Positions 35,066 through 43,613 of a stretch of 64,000 nucleotides of DNA are shown in pieces; positions within the stretch are counted from its first letter, which is position 1, and each line of letters begins with the position of its first letter. A model generated the notes under the pieces. It was not told the DNA's origin and did no database searches. It worked only from the letters and a program-made list of their open reading frames with translations. The position numbers and the translations under genes are program-made. The stretch comes from Chthoniobacter flavus (GTDB lineage Bacteria > Verrucomicrobiota > Verrucomicrobiia > Chthoniobacterales > Terrimicrobiaceae), in NCBI GenBank assembly GCA_945860745.1, contig CAMASH010000009.1, forward strand, positions 1 through 64,000, written 5' to 3'.

Positions 35066-36103
35066 ATGGCCAAAGAAGTCACCACATCCCCCGCCGAAGA
35101 CAAAGTCTCCGCTCAACGCAACAAGAACCTCGAACTCGCCATCCAGCAGATCGAAAAAGATTACGGCAGCGAGGCCATCCGCCGTCTCGGCGACGCCAGC
35201 ACATCGCCAGTCGATGTCATCCCAACGGGAAACATCCTTATTGATCGCGCGCTCGGGGTTGGCGGGTTTCCCCGTGGCCGCATCGTCGAAATTTACGGCC
35301 CGGAAAGTTCGGGCAAAACCACTCTGACCCTCACGGTGGTGGCCCAGGCGCAAAAGCGCGGCGGACTGGCCGGATTCATCGACGTGGAGCACGCCCTTGA
35401 TCCCTCCTACGCCCGCAAGCTGGGGGTCAATCTCGATGATCTTCTTGTTTCCCAGCCCAGCTCCGGCGAAGAGGCCCTGCGCATTTGCGAGACCCTCGTG
35501 CGTTCGAACGCTCTCGACGTGATCGTGCTCGATTCCGTCGCGGCCCTCGTGACGAAATCCGAACTCGAGGGTGAAATCGGCGACGCCGTCGTCGGCGCTC
35601 AGGCCCGGCTCATGAGCAATGCCCTGCGCAAGCTCACCGCCTTCATCGCCAAGTCGCGCACGACCTGCATTTTCACCAACCAGATCCGTGAGAAAATCGG
35701 CGTCATGTTCGGCAACCCTGAGACCACCCCCGGCGGCAAGGCCCTTAAATTTTATTCCAGCGTGCGGGTGGACATCCGCCGGATCGGCGCGATCAAAACC
35801 AGCGACGGCACCGTCACCGGCAACCGCACCCGGGTCAAAATCGTCAAAAACAAGGTCGCAGCCCCCTTCACCGAGGCGGAATTCGATATCATGTACAATG
35901 AAGGAATTTCCAGCACCGGTTCGCTCATCGATCTCGCCCTGGAGAAAAACATCCTGGAAAAGCGCGGCTCCTGGCTCAGCTACAAGGGCAACCAGCTGGC
36001 GCAGGGTCGCGATGCCGCCAAAGAGGCGCTGAAAAACGACCCCGCCCTCTACGGGCAGATTGGCGACGAAGTCCGCGCCGCCCTCGAAGCGGATAAGAAA
36101 TAG
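35066..36103 (+). CDS. recA: RecA recombinase
   Basis: A 345-residue RecA with Walker [10 protein letters not shown], the [20 protein letters not shown] segment, Walker [13 protein letters not shown], loop-1 region [20 protein letters not shown], and loop-2 [20 protein letters not shown] ending TPGGKALKF. It forms filaments on single-stranded DNA for homologous recombination and for self-cleavage of SOS repressors. It has its own promoter and sits downstream of the ribosomal terminator, an uncommon neighbourhood. Confidence 0.98.
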   Translation: MAKEVTTSPAEDKVSAQRNKNLELAIQQIEKDYGSEAIRRLGDASTSPVDVIPTGNILIDRALGVGGFPRGRIVEIYGPESSGKTTLTLTVVAQAQKRGGLAGFIDVEHALDPSYARKLGVNLDDLLVSQPSSGEEALRICETLVRSNALDVIVLDSVAALVTKSELEGEIGDAVVGAQARLMSNALRKLTAFIAKSRTTCIFTNQIREKIGVMFGNPETTPGGKALKFYSSVRVDIRRIGAIKTSDGTVTGNRTRVKIVKNKVAAPFTEAEFDIMYNEGISSTGSLIDLALEKNILEKRGSWLSYKGNQLAQGRDAAKEALKNDPALYGQIGDEVRAALEADKK

Positions 36104-36193
36104 AGTCGCTACGAAGGTCCCGCCGGGTCAGAGCGCAGATTCTCGTTTTTTCCATTGGCAGTCCTGCCCCCGCGGGCGTACGTTTCAGTCGCT

Positions 36194-36853
36194 ATGCGCT
36201 TGATGGTTTGTCCCCGGGATGGCGTGACGCATTATTTGGATGCGCCGGTGACGCATTTTGTCAGCCTCATCGACCCCGACGAGACGGCGACCACTCTCCA
36301 GCCGCCGCATTCGACGGAACGCCAGCTCCGGCTGGTCTTCAACGATCTTGATGACATCGAGATGAATCTGTCGAATTTTGCCCGGTACTGCCCGCCCCAG
36401 GAGGATGACGTGGTCGAACTGGTGGAGTTCGGCAAAGCGCTCTCTCCGTTGATCGACTGGGGGCTGCTGGCGAGTTGCGAGGCGGGCATCAGCCGTTCCA
36501 CCGCGGCGGCCATCACGATTCTTACCTCGGCCGGATACCGTCCTCAAACCGCCTTCGGCGTGGTGCGGCGGATTTGCCCGGAAATGCTGCCCAACCGGCG
36601 GATCCTCCGGATCGCCGACCATCTCCTGAATACCGGCGGCACCCTCTATCACATGGCCGAGATCCATCGCCGCAAGGCCTTCCTGCGGGCCGGCTATGAG
36701 GATCCCACCAACGTCCTTCTGCGCGAGGCCCAGTCCGCCAAGCCGGAAGCGAGGAGTTTTCTCAGCCGCCTCCTCGATATCTTCCCCGTCGGCTGGCGGA
36801 CCATGGGGGGTTCCGGTGCCCGGATGCGGGCGGTGCGAAATCGCGCCCGCTGA
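36194..36853 (+). CDS. Tyrosine-phosphatase-like protein (CX5R)
   Basis: A 219-residue protein from the ATG at 36194; the in-frame start at 36155 would add 13 unlikely residues. It carries the phosphatase loop CEAGISRS (Cys95 to Arg101) and an acidic loop NDLDDIEM near residue 50 that could supply the general acid. This matches the prokaryotic dual-specificity/tyrosine-phosphatase-like proteins of about 170-200 residues with HFVSLIDP-type starts. The C-terminal ~60 residues are basic and not conserved. No kinase or partner gene lies nearby. Phosphatase activity is likely; the substrate is unknown. Confidence 0.7.
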   Translation: MRLMVCPRDGVTHYLDAPVTHFVSLIDPDETATTLQPPHSTERQLRLVFNDLDDIEMNLSNFARYCPPQEDDVVELVEFGKALSPLIDWGLLASCEAGISRSTAAAITILTSAGYRPQTAFGVVRRICPEMLPNRRILRIADHLLNTGGTLYHMAEIHRRKAFLRAGYEDPTNVLLREAQSAKPEARSFLSRLLDIFPVGWRTMGGSGARMRAVRNRAR

Positions 36854-36923
36854 GATCCCTCAACCGCCTTCTCGGAGGGACGTGGGGAAAGTTCGACATG
36901 ACGTGTCGGGAGTTGCCTTTTCC

Positions 36924-37484
36924 ATGATCCGAAAATCGCCTGTCGTTCGCACCATGAGGGAAGCGAAATCCTTCGTCCGGAAATCGGGGATTTGCGGAAT
37001 CTTTTCCGATGACAAGGGCCGCATGGTTTCACTTTGGAATGTCGTGGATTTGCCGGGCCGCCAGCCCGGCGAGAAAGGCTGGGGGCAAAAAATCTCCGCC
37101 CTCTGGACTTGGAAAAACGAACTGCCCGCCCGTCATCCGCGCGAAATTTTCTACGGCAAGATCTCCGGAGGTCTCGCTGTGCTCATGAGCATGGAATACC
37201 TGCGCCAGCGGCATTATCCCAAACACTTTGTGCCGTTAAAACAATGCTCTCCGCTTGCGCAAAAAATCCACGCCGCGCTCAAGCCCGACCCGCTCACCAC
37301 CGCCGCGCTGCGGCAGGAACTCGGACGGACTTTGCGCACGGAGAAAACCCGGTTCGACCGCGCCCTGCAGGAACTCCAGATCACGCTCAATATCGCCCGC
37401 CGCAACAGTCTCGCTGACAAAAATGACACCTGGGTGCTTTTTAGCGAGCAGCACCTTGACGTGGACCGTTTGACCGGCAAATGA
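36924..37484 (+). CDS. Conserved hypothetical protein, possible winged-helix
   Basis: A 186-residue protein; I chose the ATG at 36924 because the upstream in-frame part (from 36696) overlaps the phosphatase gene and is Ser/Pro-rich noise. It begins with FVRKSGICGIFSDDKGRMVS, continues with LWNVVDLPGRQPGEKGWGQK and WTWKNELPARHPREIFYGKI, and ends in a predicted helix-turn-helix, TTAALRQELGRTLRTEKTRF. The layout recalls a fragment related to AlkZ/YcaQ-type winged-helix proteins, but I cannot assign a function. No signal peptide or membrane helix is present. Confidence 0.6.
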   Translation: MIRKSPVVRTMREAKSFVRKSGICGIFSDDKGRMVSLWNVVDLPGRQPGEKGWGQKISALWTWKNELPARHPREIFYGKISGGLAVLMSMEYLRQRHYPKHFVPLKQCSPLAQKIHAALKPDPLTTAALRQELGRTLRTEKTRFDRALQELQITLNIARRNSLADKNDTWVLFSEQHLDVDRLTGK

Positions 37485-37493
37485 AGCGGGACC

Positions 37494-38513
37494 TTGCCGC
37501 GCGGCAAGTTGGCATTGCTTCGGCTCAACGAGGTTGGGGAAATTCTGGAAAATCAACACGTCAAAAAATCCGGCGGCTCGAATCCCCTGGTTGTTCCCGC
37601 CATTCTTTTCGGCGTGATGGCCGGCCTGATCACCATGGGGCGCAACGCCTCGGAAAAACACGCCACCGCCCCGGGGCGGCGGAATCACGGAGATCATCGC
37701 AGGCTCTCTCCGGAAATCGAATTGGTCGGCATTACCACGGTCTTTCGTGACGCGCCCCGGCGGGCCCTGCTTACAGCGGAGGTGCTCAAGCTGTTCGGCG
37801 CGGAGGTTCCGGTGGTGGCCGGGTGTTCGGATCCGCTGCTTCCGGATTGGTCGGCCATCGGAGGGGGCCGGGCGCTCGGGCGGCAATTCGAGGCGCTCGA
37901 CCCGTCTGTCGACTGGAAGGGCAATCGTCATGCCGTTCCTTATATCATCGAAACCGTGCGGGATTTTCACTCGCGCGGGGAAAAAATCACCCTGGTTCCC
38001 ATTGGCCCCCTCACAAATGTCGCGCTGGCTTTCCACCTCGCGCCCGATCTCGTCTCAAAATGCGATGTCCTGCTCATGGGCGGAAAATGGAGCGACTCCT
38101 CCGCGGAATGGAATATCCGCTGCGATCCGGAAGCCGCCGCGATTTTCTTCCAGAGCGGCGCGGACATCCGCATGGTGGGACTCGATGTGACGCTCCAGTG
38201 CGTTCTGGAGGACTCCGAGGTTGATCTAATCCGTTCCAGCCCTCACGCGTCCGTGCGGTTTCTCGGTCAGTTGATTGATCTCTGGGGCCACCCGGTCACC
38301 CTTCACGATCCCCTGACGATCCTTGCCCTTTTCACCGATGTGGTCGGGTTTGCGCCCATGCATCTCGAAGTGACCCTGCATCCGAAGGAGCAGCGGGCCC
38401 GGACGATTCCTGTGGACGGACCCGCGAATGTCCGCGCCGCCGTGCGGGTCAACGCGCCGGAAGCGAGGCGGATCTTTCGCGATCGCATCCTCGGTGCGCC
38501 CCGTCCCGGTTAA
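37494..38513 (+). pseudogene. Nucleoside hydrolase lacking its N-terminal catalytic motif
   Basis: From about residue 75 the frame (up to 339 residues) reads as an inosine/uridine-preferring nucleoside hydrolase: PEIELVGITTVF, RRALLTAEVLKLFGAEVPVV, ITLVPIGPLTNVALAFH, LLMGGKWSDSSAEWNIRCDP with the metal-binding Asn/Asp region, and TLHDPLTILALF. The family's defining N-terminus, a DxDPGxDD calcium-binding motif about 25 residues before PEIELVG, is missing in all three frames. The sequence in its place is unrelated. The most economical reading is a gene whose first ~30-60 codons were replaced or deleted, so catalysis is doubtful. An internal ATG at 37617 could still start a product. Confidence 0.65.
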
Positions 38514-38552
38514 CGTCAAACCGGCCGATTCCATCCGGGACAGCGGCGCCGG

Positions 38553-38783
38553 CTACCTCCCGAAATAGCCCGGCCCATCCGGCTTGAGCCAACAACGGAA
38601 CAGCGGGATGCAAATCGGCCAGAAACAGCAACTGGCCAGCCCGAACGCGATCAGAACGATGCCACAACCCCAAAGCCATGACTGCGGTTTGAAGCGGAAG
38701 GGGAGAAGAGTGGCGACCAAAAGGGGAAGTCCCAGTCCGAGGCAGGCCGCCGCCGCGCCGAACTTTTCCCTCTCCGGGGATTT
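38553..38783 (-). pseudogene. Remnant of a small two-helix membrane protein
   Basis: Between the nucleoside hydrolase and the oxidase, the minus strand has a 76-codon open frame. Its translation is clearly hydrophobic in two blocks: AAAACLGLGLPLLVATLLPF and SWLWGCGIVLIAFGLASCCF followed by WPICIPLFRCWLKPDGPGYF. It begins right after a stop (38784-38786) and contains no ATG or GTG before the first helix; only a TTG inside it. The upstream sequence in another frame is also hydrophobic, so a frameshift is possible. I treat it as a broken or mis-sequenced gene. Confidence 0.3.
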
Positions 38784-38867
38784 TCAGGATTGATGCGGGA
38801 ATAATGACGAAATACAGCGCCGCCAATATCCCGCAGGAAATCTGCTATCGGACGACAGCCTGCGGTT

Positions 38868-39953
38868 TCATTGACCGCCCGGCCGGACCAGGTCCGGGGT
38901 GAGATCTGCGAGGGTGGAACAGCCCGCAAGGGCCATGGCGTGTTCCAGTTCGTGACGCAGGATCTCCAGCGCGGTCGTGACGCCGTCCGCCCCGCCCACG
39001 GCGAGTCCCCAGAGAACCGGACGTCCGACCTGCACCGCGCACGCGCCCAGGGCCAGGGCCTTGAGCACATCCGTGCCGCGACGGATTCCGCCATCAATCA
39101 CGACCGGCAGCCGGCCTCCCACCGCCTCGACAATCTGCGGCAGCACTTCGATGGTGGCCGGGGCGCCATCAAGCTGGCGTCCGCCGTGGTTTGACACAAC
39201 GACTCCAGCCGCGCCATGCTCCACCGCCAGCACGGCGTCGTCCGGGCGGCAGAGGCCCTTGACCAGCACCGGAAGATTCGCTTCGCCCGCGAGCCAGGCG
39301 ATGTCCTTCCACGTCAGCGTGGGATCGAGCATCCACGACATCGTATCGCCCAGGCCCGCGCCCTGGTGGCTGAGGGATTGGCTGCGCGTATCGGACGCCA
39401 TCAGATTAACCGGCTCGATGCCGGGAGGAAGATGAAAGCCATTGCGCAGGTCGGTTTCCCGCACGCCCCAGCGTGGCGTGTCGCAGGTGACGACCAGGGC
39501 CTTGTAGCCCGCACGAACCGCGCGCTGCACCAGGTCGCGGGTGAAGCCGCGGTCCTTGTTGATATAAAGCTGAAACCACAGCGGGCCTTTCGCGGCCGCG
39601 GCGACGTCCTCCAGCCGGCAGGTCGAAAGACTGCTCAGCGTCATCAGGCTGCCCGCCGCGGCGACTCCGCGGGCGGTGGCCACCTCTCCCTCCGCATCGG
39701 CCAGACGGTGGAAGGCCGTGGGCGCGGCGAAAACCGGGGTGGAAAGTTTTTCGCCGAAAATTTCGCACTCCGTCGAACACCGGCTGACATCGCGCAGCAC
39801 GTGGTAGTGAATACGCAGACGCTGATAGGCCTCGCGGTTTTCGCGCAGGGTTTGTGCATCCCAGGCCGCGCCGGAGTAATAGCCGAAAACATCCCGCGGC
39901 AGCTTCCCCCGGGCCAGGACTTCGGTTTCCTCGATGTTCAGCGGGAAAGACAT
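38868..39953 (-). CDS. FMN-dependent alpha-hydroxy-acid oxidase/dehydrogenase
   Basis: A 361-residue TIM-barrel flavoprotein from the ATG at 39953 (18 more in-frame residues upstream look non-conserved). Family blocks: DVFGYYSGAAWDAQTLRENR, then FAAPTAFHRLADAEGEVATA, LWFQLYINKDRG, ALVVTCDTPRWGVRETDLRN, LVKGLCRPDDAV, and the catalytic strand VVVSNHGGRQLDGAPATIEV with its His and Arg, followed by VVIDGGIRRGTDVLKALALG. Members oxidise L-lactate, glycolate or other 2-hydroxy acids to keto acids. The substrate cannot be chosen from sequence alone. It is flanked on one side by the remnant above and on the other by an insertion sequence. Confidence 0.9.
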   Translation of the reverse strand: MSFPLNIEETEVLARGKLPRDVFGYYSGAAWDAQTLRENREAYQRLRIHYHVLRDVSRCSTECEIFGEKLSTPVFAAPTAFHRLADAEGEVATARGVAAAGSLMTLSSLSTCRLEDVAAAAKGPLWFQLYINKDRGFTRDLVQRAVRAGYKALVVTCDTPRWGVRETDLRNGFHLPPGIEPVNLMASDTRSQSLSHQGAGLGDTMSWMLDPTLTWKDIAWLAGEANLPVLVKGLCRPDDAVLAVEHGAAGVVVSNHGGRQLDGAPATIEVLPQIVEAVGGRLPVVIDGGIRRGTDVLKALALGACAVQVGRPVLWGLAVGGADGVTTALEILRHELEHAMALAGCSTLADLTPDLVRPGGQ

Positions 39954-40099
39954 GGGCAAAGTTTCTAGCGGATTTTCCCCTTGTTGCCAGCATCTTTGAA
40001 CCCCCAAGACCGGTTACGCTGAGGAGGAACATGTCAGTTTTCCGAAAAGGCGTTTTCCGGTTCGAACGCATGGCCCGGCAGGATTTCCCACCGTTGTCC

Positions 40100-40345
40100 G
40101 AGGACTCGACTGTCGGGGCCGGAACAAAACTGGACAGAGACGGTTCCAAAAAAGGAACCAGTCCCGGATGGCGCTGACCGGAATGGCACGAAATTAAGGC
40201 GGGCTTGGGAGGACTTACTCCTACCCCGACTCGCCGTTCTTTCAGAGGGTAAGTGCAGGTTCCCGTGTGAGTGTAGGAAAGAGGCGTGAACCCCGCGTCT
40301 TTCCTCCCAAAATCCCCTGAACTTCGCGCCACTCGGCGCTGACCC
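40100..40345. repeat. Diverged repeat copies upstream of the IS element
   Basis: No gene is credible in the ~340 nt between the oxidase gene and the insertion sequence. Two stretches are related: GGCGCTGACCGGAATGGC at about 40170-40187 and GGCGCTGACCCGAATGGC at about 40335-40352, followed in both by a degenerate match that includes AAGG and TTGGGA. The second copy runs into the left end of the IS. This suggests that the IS landed in, or evolved from, a short dispersed repeat. Confidence 0.4.
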
Positions 40346-41944
40346 GAATGGCGGTAAGATAAGGGCGATTTGGGATGAATAAACCAAGGCAGGGAGCCGC
40401 GGGGAAGCTTTGCTGATAATAGACATAATATATTGACGATCAGGGTATTATTGATAACATTGCGCAGGGCAATCAAAACCCCGTTTTTTCAAGCCTTTGG
40501 ACCGTTGCTTTTTGGGCGTGCGCCGCGTCGGGAACTGGAGAAAGTCAGGCAGATAGACAGTCTCGAACAACTCTATGGACTCTTCGGTGATCTGATTCCG
40601 GCCAAGCTGCTGGAGCCGAGCGAAAAGGGAGTCAATAGCCGGGATCGTTCGCTGCCGCCGCGGGTGACTTTCTGGACCTTCGTGGCTCAAGTAATGAATC
40701 CGGGAATGCCCTGCCGCGAGATCGTGCGCAAGGTGGAAGCCTGGTGGCGCTGGGCGCAGAAGGATCGCATCGGCTCGCTGACTTCGAGCGCTTATTGCCA
40801 GGCCAGAGCCTGGCTGAACAAGGAGGTCTTGGGTTTGATCGCCGGACAGATCCGCTGGACGTTGGAGCGTAACACTTTGAAAGCCGAGCCATGGCTGGGA
40901 GGACGCTCAGTTAAGATCGTCGATGGCACGACGCTCTCGATGCCCGATACGCAAGCCAATCAGCAGGTCTGGCCGCAGCCCAGTTCCCAGCAACCGGGCC
41001 TGGGCTTTCCCCTCATGAAGCTGACCGGACTCTTTGCCTTGGGCAGCGGCGCGCTGCTTGATTACGCCACCAGCAACCAGCATGTTCACGAAAGCCAACT
41101 CTTCCGGCAAATGTGGCCGCGCCTGAATCGCGGCGATGTCATTCTGGGCGACCGGGGCTTCTGCTCCTATGGAACGATGGCCGCACTCGCCCTGCGTGGC
41201 ATCGACTGCGTCCTGTGTCTGCATCAAATGCGCAAAACCGACTTCCGACACGGTCGCCGGCTGGGAAAAGACGACCGGTCTATCCTCTGGCAAAAACCTC
41301 CCAAAGCTCCGGCGGGTTTTAGCGAAGAGGAGTTCGCGGCCCTGCCCGACACGCTCCCTTTGCGCCTGATCCGCCTGCGCGTGGCCTGCGAAGGCTTTCG
41401 CACCCGCACCGTCGTGCTGGTGACCACGCTGTTAGACACCGAGACTTATCCGGCCGACGACCTCCGTGCTCTTTACGCCGAGCGCTGGGGTGTGGAGTTG
41501 CACTTCCATCAAATCAAAACTCTGATGGCCTTGGACGTCCTGCGCTGCAAAAGCCCCGACCTCATCGAGAAGGAACTCGCTATCCATCTTATCGCCTATA
41601 ACCTAGTCCGCGTGCTCTTGCAGCGCAGTGCCCATCTTCACCACCTCGGCCTCGAACGCATCAGCTTCAAAGGCACTCTGGATACCGCACGTCACTTCGC
41701 CGATGTCATCCATGCCGCCGCCAACTCTCCGCGCCAACAGCAGCGTCTGATTGACGAAATGCTCACCCTCATCGCCCGCGATCTGCTCCCCGAACGCCCC
41801 GGCCGATCCGAACCCCGCGCCAAAAAACGAAGACCGAAGAACTACCAACTCCTCACTAAACCGCGCTGTCAAATGGGCAACCTGCCTCACCGCAATCGTC
41901 CCAATCGCAAATCGTCCTAAAACCGCCTTATCTTACCGCCATTC
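40346..41944 (+). mobile_element. IS4-family insertion sequence, ~1.6 kb
   Basis: Terminal inverted repeats are visible: GAATGGCGGTAAGATAAGG at the left end (40346-40364) and its complement CCTTATCTTACCGCCATTC at the right (41926-41944), a 19-bp perfect match. CTGACCC occurs directly at both flanks (40339-40345 and 41949-41955) and may be the target-site duplication, 4 bp beyond the right repeat. The single transposase gene is intact, so this copy may be active. Confidence 0.85.
40433..41920 (+). CDS. IS4-family transposase
   Basis: A 495-residue DDE transposase. Catalytic residues are Asp164 (KIVDGTTLS), Asp240 (VILGDRGFCSYG) and Glu355. The family's Y-(2)-R-(3)-E-(6)-K signature is exact: Tyr348, Arg351, Glu355, Lys362 within YAERWGVELHFHQIK. 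It also has the YATSNQHVHESQLFRQM segment typical of IS4. The gene fills the space between the terminal repeats and has no frameshift. The basic C-terminus (KKRRPKN) probably contacts DNA. Confidence 0.93.
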   Translation: MTIRVLLITLRRAIKTPFFQAFGPLLFGRAPRRELEKVRQIDSLEQLYGLFGDLIPAKLLEPSEKGVNSRDRSLPPRVTFWTFVAQVMNPGMPCREIVRKVEAWWRWAQKDRIGSLTSSAYCQARAWLNKEVLGLIAGQIRWTLERNTLKAEPWLGGRSVKIVDGTTLSMPDTQANQQVWPQPSSQQPGLGFPLMKLTGLFALGSGALLDYATSNQHVHESQLFRQMWPRLNRGDVILGDRGFCSYGTMAALALRGIDCVLCLHQMRKTDFRHGRRLGKDDRSILWQKPPKAPAGFSEEEFAALPDTLPLRLIRLRVACEGFRTRTVVLVTTLLDTETYPADDLRALYAERWGVELHFHQIKTLMALDVLRCKSPDLIEKELAIHLIAYNLVRVLLQRSAHLHHLGLERISFKGTLDTARHFADVIHAAANSPRQQQRLIDEMLTLIARDLLPERPGRSEPRAKKRRPKNYQLLTKPRCQMGNLPHRNRPNRKSS

Positions 41945-42039
41945 TGGACTGACCCTTTTTTTCTTTTTTCCCGAGGTCGAGGACGTGATCTGATTCGCAT
42001 TGGTGGTTGCGATCGATCCCCGCCCATCGCGTGCGTCGT

Positions 42040-42888
42040 TTACTCGCCGAGGGCCTCGGCCACGGCGCGCTGGAAGACTTTTTCGTCGGGCGCCATGCCG
42101 GTCCATTGCTCGAAGATCTGCATGGCCAGTTGCACGAGCATTTCCACTCCGTCGACGATGCGGCATCCGCGGTCGCGGGCCGTGGCAAGAAAAGGTGTGA
42201 TGCGCGGGTTGGTGATCACGTCGACGGCCGTGCAGTCCGTGCTCACGTTATCCCAACGCACCGGCACCGGCTCCAGTTCGGGCGCGCAACCAAGATGGGT
42301 GGCGTTCATGAGCAAAGTGGTGCCGGCCGGCACTTCCACTTCGCGCTGCCATGCTTGCCAATCACAGGGCACACCGCTGGCTTTCGTGACCAGAGCGGCC
42401 ACCTCGCGGCCCTGCTCTTCGCGACGCGTCACAAGGGTCATCTTGGCGGCTCCAGCCCAGGCGATTTCCACGGCCATGGCGCGTCCCGCGCCGCCGGCGC
42501 CGAGCATCACGACGTGTTGTCCGCGCAAAGGTACCATTTTTTCGATCGCTTTGACCACGCCCTTGCCGTCGTTGTTGTGTCCGACGAGGCGACCTTCCTT
42601 GATGGTCACGTAATTCGCCGCGCCGATGGCTTTGACGTCGCTGTCGAGTTTGTGGAGCAGGGGCATCACCGCCACTTTGTAGGGAACCGTGATGGTGAAA
42701 CCGCGGTAGCCGAGCGGCGCCAACGCGGGGACCGCCAAGGCCAGATCAGCTTCCGAGGCGAGGTCGCTTTTCCAAAATTGCCAGGACAGTCCGTAGTGCG
42801 CGTAGACCGCGTCGAACATGCGGTCGATCGGGTTCTCGGCCACGGGGTGACCGAGCATGCCGGTCATTTGTTTTTGCGGAGGGATCAT
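42040..42888 (-). CDS. aroE: Shikimate dehydrogenase-like protein
   Basis: A 282-residue protein from the ATG at 42888; 24 more in-frame codons upstream are possible. It has the AroE layout: FTITVPYKVAVMPLL with the catalytic Lys, AIGAANYVTIKEGRLVGHNN then DGKG, and the NADP-binding GAGGAGRAM segment (VVMLGAGGAGRAMAVEIAWA). The enzyme normally reduces 3-dehydroshikimate in aromatic amino acid synthesis. The substrate-binding SxSP near the N-terminus is absent; the equivalent region reads GHPVAENPIDRMFD, so a quinate/shikimate variant or relaxed substrate is possible. It ends before, and points away from, the IS element. The truncated MFS gene lies upstream. Confidence 0.8.
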   Translation of the reverse strand: MIPPQKQMTGMLGHPVAENPIDRMFDAVYAHYGLSWQFWKSDLASEADLALAVPALAPLGYRGFTITVPYKVAVMPLLHKLDSDVKAIGAANYVTIKEGRLVGHNNDGKGVVKAIEKMVPLRGQHVVMLGAGGAGRAMAVEIAWAGAAKMTLVTRREEQGREVAALVTKASGVPCDWQAWQREVEVPAGTTLLMNATHLGCAPELEPVPVRWDNVSTDCTAVDVITNPRITPFLATARDRGCRIVDGVEMLVQLAMQIFEQWTGMAPDEKVFQRAVAEALGE

Positions 42889-42968
42889 GGAGACCTGGGT
42901 TTTGCTTTCAGGGACTGGGTGGAGGGGTTGGATTTTTATCAAGGCAGGAGAATTTGTCAAAGAGCTTC

Positions 42969-43613
42969 CTATTCGGTCAACGGCGGGACGATAGACGCCC
43001 TCCGTGCGTTTGTTGACAGCGGAAGAATGCCGAAGCCAAGAATGATGGCTATAATGCTGACCGGGATGTTGATGAAAAAAATGGAGCGCCAGCCAAAAGC
43101 ACTGATCAACCAGCCGCCGAGGATGAACCCGAGCGCATAGCCGGTGCAGAACACCGTGCCAATAATTCCCATCGCCAGGCCGTGCTGCGCTAAAGGAAAG
43201 ACAGCGAGCGTGATAACGTTGCTATTAACCAGCAACACCGCCCCGCCGATCGCCTGGAGCACACGCATGGCAATGAGCACCTCGATGTTAGGCGCCAGAC
43301 CACAGCTCGCAGAGCCGAGGGTAAACAGGACGAAGCCTCCGAGAAACACGGTTTTGCGTCCCAAAAGATCCGCCACGCGTCCGCCCGCCGGGAGGCTGCT
43401 GAGCGCCGTCGCGATAAGATAACCGGCGATCACCCACTGAGCTTGGGAAACGGACACCCGCATCTCGCTCGAAATGGTCGGAAGCGCCAGATTGACCGCC
43501 GTGGAGTCGATTCCGACGAGAAGAACACTGAATTGGACCACGCCAAAAACCCACCATTTGTAGGCTCCGCCCTGAATGGTCGTTCTCATCCGAGCGGCAA
43601 GTGAATTTATCAT
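42969..43613 (-). pseudogene. Truncated MFS (DHA2-type) transporter
   Basis: A 214-residue product starting at an ATG that shares a base with the ligase stop (TGATG at 43611-43615). Six hydrophobic segments are readable, with motifs of EmrB/QacA exporters: GIDSTAVNLALPTISSEM, WVIAGYLIATALSSLPAGGR, ADLLGRKTVFLGGFVLF, and GWLISAFGWRSIFFINIPVS. Intact DHA2 proteins have about 14 helices and 450-500 residues; this one stops after helix six with a short hydrophilic tail. There is no second half downstream, only aroE 80 nt on. It is probably a deletion relic, although a half-size protein cannot be excluded. Confidence 0.6.

Noticed and set aside
39406-40476. 356-codon minus-strand open frame
   Set aside because: Its first third is translated intergenic repeat (SYRHSGQRR-like phrases) and the rest is a shadow of the alpha-hydroxy-acid oxidase in another frame.
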